The notes under the pieces: generated by a model
The model's input: only the letters and a program-made list of their open reading frames with translations
Databases searched by the model: none
What the model was told of the DNA's origin: nothing
Program-made: the position numbers and the translations under genes
Shown: piece by piece, positions 36,035 to 47,500 of the stretch
Layout of the letters: each line of letters opens with the position of its first letter
Numbering within the stretch: the first letter of the stretch is position 1
DNA from: Trifolium pratense
Lineage: Eukaryota > Streptophyta > Magnoliopsida > Fabales > Fabaceae
Direction: 5' to 3'
NCBI RefSeq assembly: GCF_020283565.1
Contig: NC_060059.1
Coordinates: 47,512,572-47,576,571 of the forward strand
Length of the DNA: 64,000 bases

Positions 36035-36700
36035 CTCTATTATATGATTTAGAACCCTAATTTATTTTTAATCGTGAATCATAGCCTTGTTTAATCATTA
36101 AGAATTTTTTGTTCGGCTATATTTGTTTTCGGTCAATTGACGTACGTTTTTTGTTGGATCAGTGAATTTGATTTTAACATGTTCTATTTGTGTATATGTT
36201 TTGCAAATTCACAATCAGTATAATATATATTATTGAGAGTATGGCTCTTTTGTTGCACAAATAACAAATACGTCGATTTTGACATTCGAAAAATATGTAT
36301 TGATAATTTGTTTTCAAATATTTTCCTAAGGAAAGAATGTAGTTAAACCGCATATGCATAAAGAGATGGCGTTTTCGATTATTTTATTGGTTGTGGTTCA
36401 TACATGCTGGTAATCCTGTTTAGGCTGTGATACAAACTATTTCTTTTGGAGTCTCAAAATATCAAATCAATTTTACTGCAGAAAGTGCATACTAATTGTT
36501 AAGTTAATGTGGAATTACCCTTTAATATTGTGTTTCAATCGAAATTCCTATGTAGTCAATTTTCTTTTATGAAAGAAATTTATGATAATTGATCATTATT
36601 GGGATTAAAGTGAGACCCCAAATTTGTGTCTGTTCCAAGTTTTGCAAACTGTCCTATTAGTGGGTTTATTCTTTCCGATAGCCTTTTAGCTTAATTTTAT

Positions 36701-36711
<11 letters not shown>

Positions 36712-36741
<30 letters not shown>
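36712..36741. repeat. (TA)n microsatellite
   Basis: About 15 TA units in the interior of the non-autonomous LTR element. Confidence 0.95.
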
Positions 36742-36744
<3 letters not shown>

Positions 36745-39237
36745 TTAGCTATCACATTGGTTCTGTGTATGCTGCTAATTTTATAATATTTGGTTTTGTG
36801 TTGGCTATAATTTAAAATTTTTAATTCAAGGTCTTGGCCATCTAAAAGGGATTTATTTATATGTGATAGCTGCATTGATGAATATCTTTAAACTAATTGT
36901 GTGCATGATGAATATCTTTGGAATCATCATGTTTTTGGCTTATACATGAACCACAATTTAAATTTATTTTCTGTGGAATTTTGAGGTTAAAATCAAATTG
37001 ATTGTTGATATGTTATTATTAATTATTGTGACGAGGTTTTGCCTCATCTGCTGAAATCTCCTGACCTATAAGCTGCAGAATCATCTCAGTAAAACTTATG
37101 TATGTGTAATTGGAGCTGCATTGTATAGGAAAGAATGTGATTTTATTTTGAACTTTGATTAAGGGTTTACTTTTCTAATCTACCATTTAATATACTGATC
37201 AACAACACAACATTCTATTGTGCCTGTAGAGGTCAATTTGATTTTCAATATACTCATCTATAATATTTTGAATTTTATGTATGGCATTTTCAGTTTGGTT
37301 TCAAATTCAAGATTTTGATTGGTTTTCTTTTGTTCCATTAACCGATATTGGTGTTTAACTGATTATGGTAAAACCAATTGAAAGTTTGTTTTGAAAGATT
37401 AATTTATTTATTACTTTGTTTGTTGTTGATCGTGGATAAAATCAACTCTTGTGCACCAGACTTATATATGCCATCATGATAACTTGATAAGTATAATTAT
37501 GTAAAATATTTTTTATTTTGGTGGCTTTTGGTTCATGATTTTCTTGCTATATATTGGTGTTGAAGTATAGAAGGTGACGTTTATGCAATGATATATTTGC
37601 ATTCAAATTCTGATTTTTTGATCATATTGTGTGATTGTATTTGCATTCTGTGTTTAACTATTCAAATTGCATAAGTTCATCCTAATTTATGATATGTGGA
37701 TGGACTTCACCTTCTTTAATATACTCCCACATTGCATAGATTCGTCCTAATATATATGTGTTTGGTTAATTTTACGAATTATAAGTTGTCTTGTTACTTA
37801 CATGCTCAATCGTAAAATATCATTAGAGATAATAATCTGAGCAACTCTTAAGGTAATTAAAAATTGAATTACTCTTGCATTGATTATTATTATAGTCTTT
37901 TATTATGATATAACGGTTTATTGTTAATTTGTGAGCTGTTTGAGATGACGCTGTAAAAGACTTCATTATACTCTCAAATCATTAAAGTTCATTGACTCTA
38001 ATTGCAAGGATGGATGTCGCACTTTTGGAGGTTAGTTGTGCAAGTATTTATCCTCTTGTGACTTATTATATATAATTGCATATAAGAAGAAATTTGTTTC
38101 AATAATATCTACTAGTCCTTTTGAAATTATAAATGTGCAATTATATTTAAAAGTGATATTATTTTCCAAAATATTTTAAAATTAGAGACTCTCTACATAA
38201 TCATCGGTTGATTTCTTGTTATATACTCCATTTTTAAAAATTTACTCTATTGAGTGGGAGTATTTAAGTTTAATATTTTGAGAGTTCTATTCTGGAAAAA
38301 TATAAATTTGTGTGACATTGTTTGACATGTCCATTGTGTGATAGAGAAAATAGTTGAATATTTGTTTAAATATTTTAACACTTTTGGATTGGTAAATTCA
38401 ACTATAATTCTCTATCAAGTGGGAGAGTTTTACATGTCAACCATTTATAAGTGTTTATAGAGACTTATATTGAGGAGTCCTATGTTATTTATAAAAGTTC
38501 AGGACTATTTGCTTTATATCCTCAATAATATTTCAAATGAAGTCTCATGTTATTCCGCTGCGTAAATTTGCATTTATTTATTATATTGAGTTGTATGTTT
38601 CACAGTAATGATCTCTTATGAGTTGACTGTTTCATAGTAATGATCTCTCTCCCCAACAAAAGACATATAATTATATGTGAAAACTTTTAATTATTGATTC
38701 CTATGCAAGAGATTTCGTGCGTTGGTATAGGCCGTTACCATCAAAGTGGGACCGCTTATATTAATTGATGGAATTTTCTTTGTAGTTTGAGGAATGTTTT
38801 TAATTGTGACATGTGATTTTCTGCCTAAAGGTGATAATTATATGTTGTAATTAAAAAAATTAATTTGAGATGAAGTTATTGGAGGATGTATCGATCGGAG
38901 GAATTTGTCTTCCTAAAAGTGACAACTTTCAAAGTTCAATGTATACTCATTGATTAACTCATCTGAGGTTTTGACTAAGGTTTTGACCTTAGTTGGTGCA
39001 TTCTGCCCAAAGGTGATTGTACTATTATATTGACCTCTTTTGATAATACTAATCCAACTTGGTTTTGATTCAAATGAATTTCTCCGGTCATGTTTCCATT
39101 GAAATGTTGAACATCATAGATCACTTGATTAGTGGGAGATAACTTATATTCTTTTGATATGTTTGATTAGTGGGAGTTTGAATTTTATATTAACTCCTTT
39201 TATAAATTTGAAATTATTTGAAATATAAAAATATTTG

Positions 39238-39590
39238 AGCTCAGTGTTGTTGGGATCACTATGCCGGTGATCAACACTATTTTGGAGCTGAGGCATTATA
39301 TAAATAAATATTATAGCTCAGTGTTGTTGGGATCACTATGCCGGTGATCAACATTATTTTGGAGCTGAGGCATTATGTGAAAACATAAATAAATAAGCTC
39401 AGTGTTGTCGGGATCACTTAGCCGGTGATCAACACTATTTTGGAGCTGAGGCATTATGGTATCTTAAGAACCGTGTAATTTCTCTGGCTTTGAGGCATTT
39501 GAGAGAATTTATGTCTAAAATATTGGAGCTCGATGTTGATTAGATCATTATACCGCGGTAGTCAACATTGTTTTGGAGCTTGGACTTGTG
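39238..39590 (+). repeat. Tandem hairpin repeat, three good copies plus one decayed
   Basis: Units begin at about 39239, 39315 and 39397. Each has GCTCAGTGTTGTTGGGATCA, then CCGGTGATCAACA and ATTTTGGAGCTGAGGCATTA. Within each unit GTGTT..GATCAC pairs with GTGATC-AACAC, so each unit can fold. A fourth, diverged unit (from about 39527: GGAGCTCGATGTTGATTAGA) follows. CTCTGGCTTTGAGGCATTTG segments at about 39482 and 39612 form a second, longer-period repeat. Confidence 0.85.
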
Positions 39591-39950
39591 GTATCTTATG
39601 GACCATAGAATTTCTCTGGCTTTAAGGCATTTGAGAGAAATTGAGGACTGACGAAGAAAATGATAGTATGGTTGAGATCACAAACATATCATTTTCTCGC
39701 TACACTCTACACAAATGACTAGTCGACGGAGTTTGGTGGTATTTGTAACCATGGAAGGTGTTGTGTCGATAATGATATAATTACCGCTATGATTCGATAT
39801 CATTTAACTTTTGTTGGACGTAGTCTTAATTATATGTTGCATCTTGGGATCAATGTGGCCACGTTAAAATATGTTGTCAACCCGAGAGTCGTTTTCAAAA
39901 TGTTTTCTTCAAATTAAATATACACAATTGATTTTGCCCAAGTGGGAGAA

Positions 39951-40414
39951 TGTTAGAATATTTTCTAATATTATGTGGGCTGCAATCAATTGTGGGTTTT
40001 GGTTTTAATAAAAACGGGTTGATGTTGTTGTGATCCATTTGATGATGCTTAAGCTTGGTAATTGTGATCAGTAATAATTGACTTGAACACTAATTCTGAT
40101 TTGTGTAGAAACAAAGTGTAGGCCCAACTCTAGAGTCCATGATGGGTGGTACTAGGGTTGTTATCTTATAAATAGATAGGCTAGGTCCCCTTTGCCGTCA
40201 CGTCGTCAAGCTAGCAAAACGCTCATTTGTTGTCTTCCCCATCAAAGACCTCAAAGACTGGAGCATGTGATTAGGCAGAGGAAGACCTTGTCTAGTATAT
40301 CGATGTTTTCGATATTGGTGCGCTTCCGGTAACGATGATTTATGATTATGATTATCAAGTAAGTGTGTTCTAATTTCATATAATATGTCGATCTCTAAAT
40401 TATTAATTATTACA
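39951..40414 (+). repeat. 3' LTR of the second non-autonomous element
   Basis: 464 bp, same ends as the 5' LTR, lacking an 11-bp segment. Preceded by the purine tract AAGTGGGAGAA. Confidence 0.88.
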
Positions 40415-41347
40415 TGATTTGATATTTAAGTCCGTCATTATATTAACATAAAAATTTATTTAAAATAAAATATTTAAAATTTTGTTATAAAATATTGTTA
40501 AAACTTAAAATATATGTTAAACTATTGTTCTCTTTCTTATAAAAGTAAAACTTACTAAATAGGTTTGTTTTTTTTTACTAAATAAATTTGTTTTCTCAAA
40601 ACTATTGTCTCGTGTATATTTTTTAAAGAAATTATAATTTAATATATTCTAATTATTAGAATATTTTTATTTAGAAGATGTCAAAAAGTTAGCAATAAAT
40701 TATACGAAGTAATTACTAAGGTATCAAGAAGAAATAAGGCGGCTAACCCTCTTCCTAAATATGAATGGCTCGCATAAAGCTCTCCCCTAAGGGAATTATG
40801 TGCAAGGATGACAAAGGAAGTGTCTGGGACAAATATGAATGGTGTTCATACTGCAGAATTTGTTAGACATTGAAGCAATGACCTGACTGACAGTATGGCA
40901 ATCTATGAAGCATAGACACTCTTCAGACTAGTCGTGTCCTACGTCGGACACCGACAAGACACCAAATACTGTAATGAATGAGATATGAATGAGACATAAT
41001 GTTGTTAATTAATTTGCACATAAGCACTGTTATATATTGACATAAGAAAATGACACCATACAAAATACATCTAGAATCCTGTTAATTCATTTATTTATAC
41101 ATAAGTAGTAAGCACTGTTATATAGACATCAAAAACAGATAATATGTAGTCATGCACCTTACAAAATACTGTACATCCAGAATTAGTGTTGGTTTGATCT
41201 TAAGGAGAGACAGAAAATAATAACATAAAAATTAAAACTGTAGCAAAATACCAATCTAGTGTCGGATGTCGGTTTTAGATGTCAAAATATCTTTTTCTCT
41301 TTGCACATTGGGCATTTGGATGATAACCCTACCTTCAAATACAAACG
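40415..41347. other. Intergenic DNA with a MITE-like fragment
   Basis: AT-rich with no gene recognised. Near 40906-40970 there is a TCTATGAAGCATAGACAC and GTCGGACACCGACAAGACAC segment resembling the MITE seen at 46050-46496 and 52985-53125. Confidence 0.45.
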
Positions 41348-41939
41348 CTATTTTCCTTTCTGTCTATTTAGCTCAATAATTCTACTTTGAACCTGGTTAA
41401 GTAAATTCACATATTCTATATTGTTATCCGAAATGCACTGTAGAACAGTTTCAATAGTAGCAATTTCTTGGTCTCGTGCCTTATACTGAGTTCACATTCA
41501 ACTTATTTATTACTAACATGAAGGTGTGAAATGTTTCATAAAATAAAAATGAATATGAATAAGAAAAACAAACCTTGGTTTCAATGTGGTTAGTTTTCTT
41601 GCAATTGCTGTCAGAAATCACTTTTGCACTCTCCACGTGTTTCCACAAAAGATCAATTGATTGATTCTTGTTTGCCATGTTATAAGCACAGATGAATCTA
41701 ACAGCTTCAATATGTTTCTGCTTTTGTATAAGATTCTGAACTAAACCTGCGAAATGCAAATTTCACTTCATCAAAACAAACATGTGGACCGAATAATAAC
41801 ATCTCGTAACAAACCATTTAAAAAACAGAACAGATACATATAAAGATTACTTGAGAGAGGAACAATAAGAAGTACCTACAAAACTGCATGTAAGTTTTAT
41901 CCAAGAGAAAAGAGGAGATACTAGTGTCCGAAGAAACAT
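41348..41939 (-). pseudogene. FRIGIDA-like gene remnant (3' exons only)
   Basis: Three minus-strand exons join in frame: 41876-41939, 41574-41746, 41348-41485 (375 nt, 124 residues). The peptide runs LVQNLIQKQKHIEAVRFICA, LLWKHVESAKVISDSNCKKT, then RDQEIATIETVLQCISDNNI. This matches the C-terminal part of the plant FRIGIDA-like protein family, whose members act with chromatin factors in FLC/flowering-type regulation in Arabidopsis. Family proteins are usually several hundred residues, and the N-terminal region is absent upstream. The remaining exons carry no stop, so this could be a short expressed gene, but a truncated remnant is more likely. Confidence 0.72.
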
Positions 41940-42117
41940 TTCTAAACAAACATGTGGTGCTTACTAGAAAGAGAGAGCTAGCTAACCCCAGAAGCAAAAA
42001 TAGGAAGTTCGGAAGGTGGTAAAGGTAAAGGCTTTTTATATTTTTCTAATCTACCTTTTCTTTGACAAAGGGAAAGTGAATAGATTAAAGGGTAAATTCT
42101 AGTATGGATCACTTCAT

Positions 42118-42457
42118 CAAGTGGTTCATGGTGGACCATGGATCAGTCATGAAAAATATTATAACGAATTCGAATTTTACAAAATCCACCGTTGGATTGA
42201 AAGTTTATATCATATATATCATCCATAGAAAAATTTAGAAAAATTGAAAATCATTTGATATGTTATTGAGACAAATCAAGATTAACGGTTTATTGAATAA
42301 CGTAAATCTTGATGGATTTCAATAACATATCAAATGATTTTCAAAAAATTTTAAAAAATTTATGGATGATCTATACGATATAAACTTTCAATCCAACAGT
42401 GAATTTCGTAAAATTCATAATCGGTAGATCATTTGTCCACGGTGGACCACTTGTGAA
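42118..42457. mobile_element. Foldback MITE, family copy 1
   Basis: Long imperfect inverted repeat. The left arm carries AACGAATTCGAATTTTACAA and TCCACCGTTGGATTGAAAGT, and the right arm carries their complements (ACTTTCAATCCAACAGTGAA). The centre is near AAATCAAGATTAACGG. The same family is at 43430-43776. An hAT MITE (42458-43049) has inserted at the right edge, and the outer element appears to resume at 43050. Confidence 0.7.
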
Positions 42458-43049
42458 TAGGCATGGCATAAAACTCATACCCGCGGGTATCCACCCAAAC
42501 CATACCCGTTTTGACGGGGAAAACCCGAGTTGACTAGGTTTGGGTTCGGGTTTGGGTTTTCCCCGATTTCAAAATATGGGTTTGGGGCGGGTAATGGGTA
42601 CACTGATACCCACCCCGAACCCGTCCCCGAACCCGCCCCGCTTGTACTAAAAATTAGATTTCACCTATTTTAAATTAGAAACGCTTAAACAATCTCTTAA
42701 ATTACGTTCATATATTTTATATTTTAATTTGAGTATTAAACAAACCATTTTCTCTATTTTTTTTTCTTTATTTAAAAAATATTGTTGAGAGAAAATAATT
42801 TTGGACATTTAACTTTTTTTTTAATAAAAAAATATTAAAATATAATTTAAATTCATGTGGAAAGAGACGTAATGGGGATACCCGAAACCCGATGGGGATA
42901 CCCGATCCCCGTTGGGTATGGGTTTGGGGTTATCATTTTTATCCCCGCTCGAATTTGGGATGGGTTTGGGGAAACCCGAACTTTATGGGTTTGGGTTTGG
43001 GTTTGGGGAGGGCAAAACCCGTCCCCGCCCCGCCCCATTGCCATGCCTA
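42458..43049. mobile_element. hAT-type MITE nested in the foldback element
   Basis: The terminal inverted repeats TAGGCATGGCA and TGCCATGCCTA (11 bp, perfect) are flanked by CTTGTGAA and CTTATGAA, an 8-bp duplication with one mismatch. Both ends are dense in (G)GGTTTGGG/CCCGAACCC words, unusually GC-rich against the AT-rich middle. No transposase. Confidence 0.82.
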
Positions 43050-43149
43050 CTTATGAAGGTGGTCCACCGTAGTATTAGCCTAGATTAAAGTCCTGTAAAA
43101 TGAAGAATACTGTATAACCCAAACTTGATGGGGGTGGGTCCACCAAATC

Positions 43150-43322
43150 AACCCTTTTTTTTTTACCCTCAGGTTCCTAGGGGAAGGGGCCCTAGTAGTC
43201 CAGAGTTCGGGGCGAGTTCTGGTATCAAGTGGTTCCAGTCCTCTCCCAAATGTAGTTGCAGGGAATCGAACCGTGGTCCTCCCTACCAAGTTCAACTTCA
43301 ATCACCACTGAACCAACTAACA
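43150..43322 (-). mobile_element. tRNA-derived SINE, second family
   Basis: The minus strand has an A box TGGTTCAGTGGTGATTG and a B box GGTTCGATTCCCTGC about 40 nt apart, then a GC-rich body and a terminal A-run (about 43150-43162 in complement). It differs from the CCCACTTGGG SINE family. Confidence 0.75.
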
Positions 43323-43429
43323 TTTGGTAAATCAACCTTTATCTTCTTGCACCGTTGATGATCACATTTATAAGGTAAATTTAATTTTTTTTTTATATCA
43401 TATAATATATGAGTTTGTCTAACATGATT

Positions 43430-43776
43430 AAGTGGTGTATGATGTACAAATTAGTGATATCGCTATAACGAATGTGAATTTTACAAAATCCATCGTTGAA
43501 TTGAAAGTTTGTATCATATAGATCATCTACGTCAAATTTTAAAAAAATTGAAAATCATTTGATATGTCTTTGAGACACATCAAGATTAACGGTATTTAAT
43601 AAAAACTCATAAACCGTTAATTTTGATGAGTGTCAATGGCATATCAAATGATTTTCAATTTTTTTAAAATTTGACATTTATGATCTATATAGTACAAACT
43701 TTCAATCCAACGGCGGATTTTATAAAATTGGTATTCGTTATAACGATATCACTAACTTGTGCATGATGCATCACTT
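43430..43776. mobile_element. Foldback MITE, family copy 2
   Basis: Nearly the whole 347 bp folds back. The left arm has AGTGGTGTATGATGTACAAA and TTAGTGATATCGCTATAACG, and the right arm has the complements (CGTTATAACGATATCACTAA). Arms are about 165 bp. Long-arm foldbacks of this kind are often Mutator-like, but no 9-bp duplication was evident. Confidence 0.75.
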
Positions 43777-43909
43777 GATGTGGTTGTTAATATTAGAATT
43801 GGCCATCGTATATATGTTATAAGGGGGAATATATCTTATAAAAAAATAAAATAAAGGGGGGAATAGTAGTATAATTTTATAAGGGGGAATAATAGTATAT
43901 CTTATAAAA

Positions 43910-44034
43910 CCCACTTGGGTTGGTCTGGTGGTATTGGCTTGAGACTTAGGAGTGTGCTCCTCCTCGAGGTCTCAGGTTCGATTATCTCTGGTGCCAATTT
44001 GGATGGGCTAGTTTAGCTTCTTCAAAAAAAAAAA
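43910..44034 (+). mobile_element. tRNA-derived SINE with long target duplication
   Basis: Starts CCCACTTGGGTTGGTCTGG, with A-box-like TGGTCTGGTGGTATTGGC, B-box GGTTCGATTA and a poly(A) tail. A perfect 18-bp direct repeat, ATAGTATATCTTATAAAA (43892-43909 and 44035-44052), flanks it, as expected for LINE-driven insertion. Confidence 0.9.
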
Positions 44035-44052
44035 ATAGTATATCTTATAAAA

Positions 44053-44582
44053 AAAAAAGGGGGAATAGTAGTACAATTTTATTTAAATAAGACTTATAGT
44101 TAGGGAGATAGATAGGAAAGACATTTTTAAAATGTCAATAAAATCAGTGTTATAGGGTTGCACTATTATGAGTAGGAGTATTTCCCTAAAGTTGTGAGTA
44201 TCAATTTAATTTCCTGCATTAACATTATTCTAAAATTATTTTAAAAATTGAAAAATGTTAATCACATTTGTCTCTCTAATAGTATTTGGCTATTTGCAAG
44301 AACTATGATGATTAATGACATAAAGTTGATAAAATCATAGATGCATTTAAAACCAAAAGATGTTAAAAACTCTAGATACTATATTAACTTTATGTACATA
44401 AAGCTAATAAAGTTAAAAAAATTAAATTAAAAAAAAAAAACTATCTACCACCATCATATATAACTTCAACAAACGTTCATGCCTGCACCAAAAAGATGTT
44501 AATGGTCCTCTAAACTAAACAGTAAAATCTCCAGTTACAATTCTAGAAGGAATCTGTTTCTGATACTTCTAACTGTTGGCAA
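44053..44582. other. Intergenic DNA and 3' flank of the TFIIIC5 gene
   Basis: AT-rich with no other gene. The last 100 nt probably contain the 3'UTR of the minus-strand gene. Confidence 0.5.
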
Positions 44583-47500
44583 TCATTCTTCAGAGTAGTT
44601 GTCACTATCTTCCTCGTATACATGGTATTCTTCTTCACTGCCATTTTCTTGCGCTTTGTCACCGCCAATTTCATCAGATGGAAAGCTACCAAAAAGCTCT
44701 TGTAAATGGGTCATTGAAATATTAGTATCTGAAAATTGTGAAGGAATTCAAAGTGCCTGCAGGCATTTCCATCATATTTGCGAAAACAGTAACAATAAAC
44801 TTGGCCATCAAAATATCATGAAGATACAAGAATAATGTAGACCTTATTGTGATTGTAAGAGTGCACATGATTAAAGTAGAGTTTTCCCTTTCTGGATCCG
44901 ATTTAGCTGCCGTCAAAATAGCCCAGGGACGCCGCAGTTAGAAATCTCAACTGTTGAATTAAGATCGGATGCTTCCTATTCCGATCTCATCAAATTAGAT
45001 TTTCAGTACTAACTTGGGATACAAAGAGTTCAATCTTCTTGATATAACAGTCGAGATTTACTAGCTACAGTGACTGACTGTAGTGTATTCTAACCGCAAC
45101 TAAACCATAATAAAATAAAATTAATCACTCTTGTTAAGAGAGCCTCTTACTAGATCCAGTGTTCAGAGTTAGTTTCACGGTCATTTATGCAGAGGAATAT
45201 CCTAATCAAAGACCAAAAAATAAATAAAAAATTTCTATGTAATCTACAATAACAATTTCAACTTTCCATGAACGCTGCAAAGATCAGTATTATACTACCA
45301 ACTTGTGGTAAAGATTGGAACTGCTTAAAGAGAAAGGTGGAAACACTAAAGACTATACACTTAACATGAGTTTTGGTTGAGGGACATACACTTGAGGGAG
45401 GCATAACTTACGAGACAATTAGGTTCAATGCCTTGTCTAGTAGCCAAACAATAAGAAAAATTAACTTCAGCATGGAAAATATGAAATGTGAAGCAACAAG
45501 GTAACCTCAATTACAGGATTCGGAATCTTCTAGTCACATCCACATCAACAAAACTCAGACCAGATAATAATGAGGGTCCAAATATAAAACATTATTAAAC
45601 TTAGTTCAAATAGAAAAGGATACGAGAAGGAGATGGCATTGGCATTTCAGTATCCCCTGTCTACACAAGCAACAAAATAAATTAGAAACTATCCAATTTA
45701 AAAACCATAATTGCTAACCAAAAAAAAAAATTGAAAAACAAAGATAAGAATTACCAGATCAAGTTCTTCTTCCAATTCCTCCTCGTCATTGTTATTAGCC
45801 TCAGCTGCCTCCACATCATCATCTTCAACATTGCCAGGCTCTTCACTTTCTTCCAAGCCTTTTTCCAGATACAAATTGTTTTATCATTCATTGTTCAACA
45901 CAACAAAAACATCATTTACCATACCAATATATAGTAGTTTTTAGTAAGAAAATAAAATAAAGTTTGGTTTTGTATAAATGATTTCCCAACTTTGTTCATA
46001 GTTATAACCTAAGAGTTAATTAGAAAAATTATAACCTAAGAAACACGGACACTCCTCGGATTAGGCTTGTCACGGTGTCGGACATGCATCAGTGCCCGAC
46101 ACCAACACATATGATTATATTGAATTTTTTAGAATTGAGTATTGGGCCTAACTCAACCCTACAAAACCGTTCTTAACACACACCCTAGTGCCAAGCGCTA
46201 TGGGCTTGAGGCGCAGGCAGATATGAAAGGTGGAGGGCCCAATCAGAAACCTGATTACAGGCGGCCGACGAAATGGCCCAGCGAATCGTGGATAGGCTCT
46301 GATACCATCTTAGAATTGAGTATTGGGCCTAACTCAACCCTACAAAACCGGCTTGTAAAGTGAGGATTGCCTCTAGTTTATAAACACTTAGTCAGACCAT
46401 CTCGCAACCGATGTGAGACTTCTTAACAGAATTATTTCATTTTCTCAAATTATTATTGGTGTCAACGTGTCTGTGTCGTGTCCGGTGTCAGTGCTTCATA
46501 GATTATATAACCCATTACCATATTTTGCAGCAAATAACCACTGAAGCAAAGAAACTAAAAGCTTTTGCTCAGAGGAACCAAGATACAATTTTCCCTTATC
46601 ATGTTAGATCATATAATACCAAAAATAAGTATTATGTTAAGATCTCTTGAAATAGAGAAGTGCATTAGAAGTGTAAGAACTAACCAAAGGTTTAAATTCT
46701 TCTAATATACATGTTATTGGACATGACAATAACTTACACACTCTATTAAATCCTAAAGCAATATCATTACGAAGAATCATGAAAAATCCTGAATAGTAGA
46801 CATAACCTGCATTAGCTTGCTGGCATTCTTCTCCACCAAGCTTCACGACAGTCCTATTGCATTCTCTTTTCAATTTTTCAAACTTGGAAGTAGCGGCCCT
46901 GAGTAAACTCTCTGCACCAGGTTTGGGAAATAATGATAGGTACCTCACCATGAGACATTGTCTAAGACAATTGATCTTGTTGAGTGAGAACCATCCAGAC
47001 TCAAACTGCAAAAATAACATGTAAGATGCAACTTAGATAACTGATGGATTTTCTTGCAGTCACTTCATACAAAATGTAAGGTGCAACTTAGATAGTTAAT
47101 GGAATTTCTTGCAGTAACTTCACACATAAAAGATAAAATCAAGCAAATTTATCATTTTCTATTTGTTGTGCCATAAATTAATGCAACTCAATACGACAAA
47201 TTCCAGAATTGATAAAATAAACCAGCGACTTCATTGGCTGTTGATTGTTCATACAAAAAGGAAAATAACCACTTTTACGTCACCTCATAAATAACCATAT
47301 AAGACTCTACCTTTATGTCAGGGGAAATAAGAACAAGTCAAAAGCTGAGTAAAGCATGTATGTCTCTTCAATGTGTGACAATGTCAAATGCACCATTATA
47401 AAATAAACGAGATATTACTTCATATGAAAATCTTACTGTGCAAGTTGCCTGCATTGGAGGCTTATTTATTTCAGATTGAATATAATCATCAACAAGCTCA

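Larger units (their letters stand above)
35546..40414 (+). mobile_element. Non-autonomous LTR retrotransposon with internal hairpin repeats
   Basis: LTRs at 35546-36020 and 39951-40414 both start TGTTAG and end ATTACA. A primer site TGGTATCAGAGC (36023-36034) follows the 5' LTR, and a purine tract (AAGTGGGAGAA, 39940-39950) precedes the 3' LTR. The candidate target duplications are TTATT and TGATT, one mismatch. The 3.9-kb interior has no frame above about 60 codons resembling retrotransposon proteins. Words such as AAGTGGGAG recur through it, as if derived from a copia-type element. Confidence 0.85.

Noticed and set aside
42857..43072. A + strand frame with repeated VWVWVW, and its minus counterpart.
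   Set aside because: A reading through GC-rich GGGTTTGGG words at the end of an hAT MITE.
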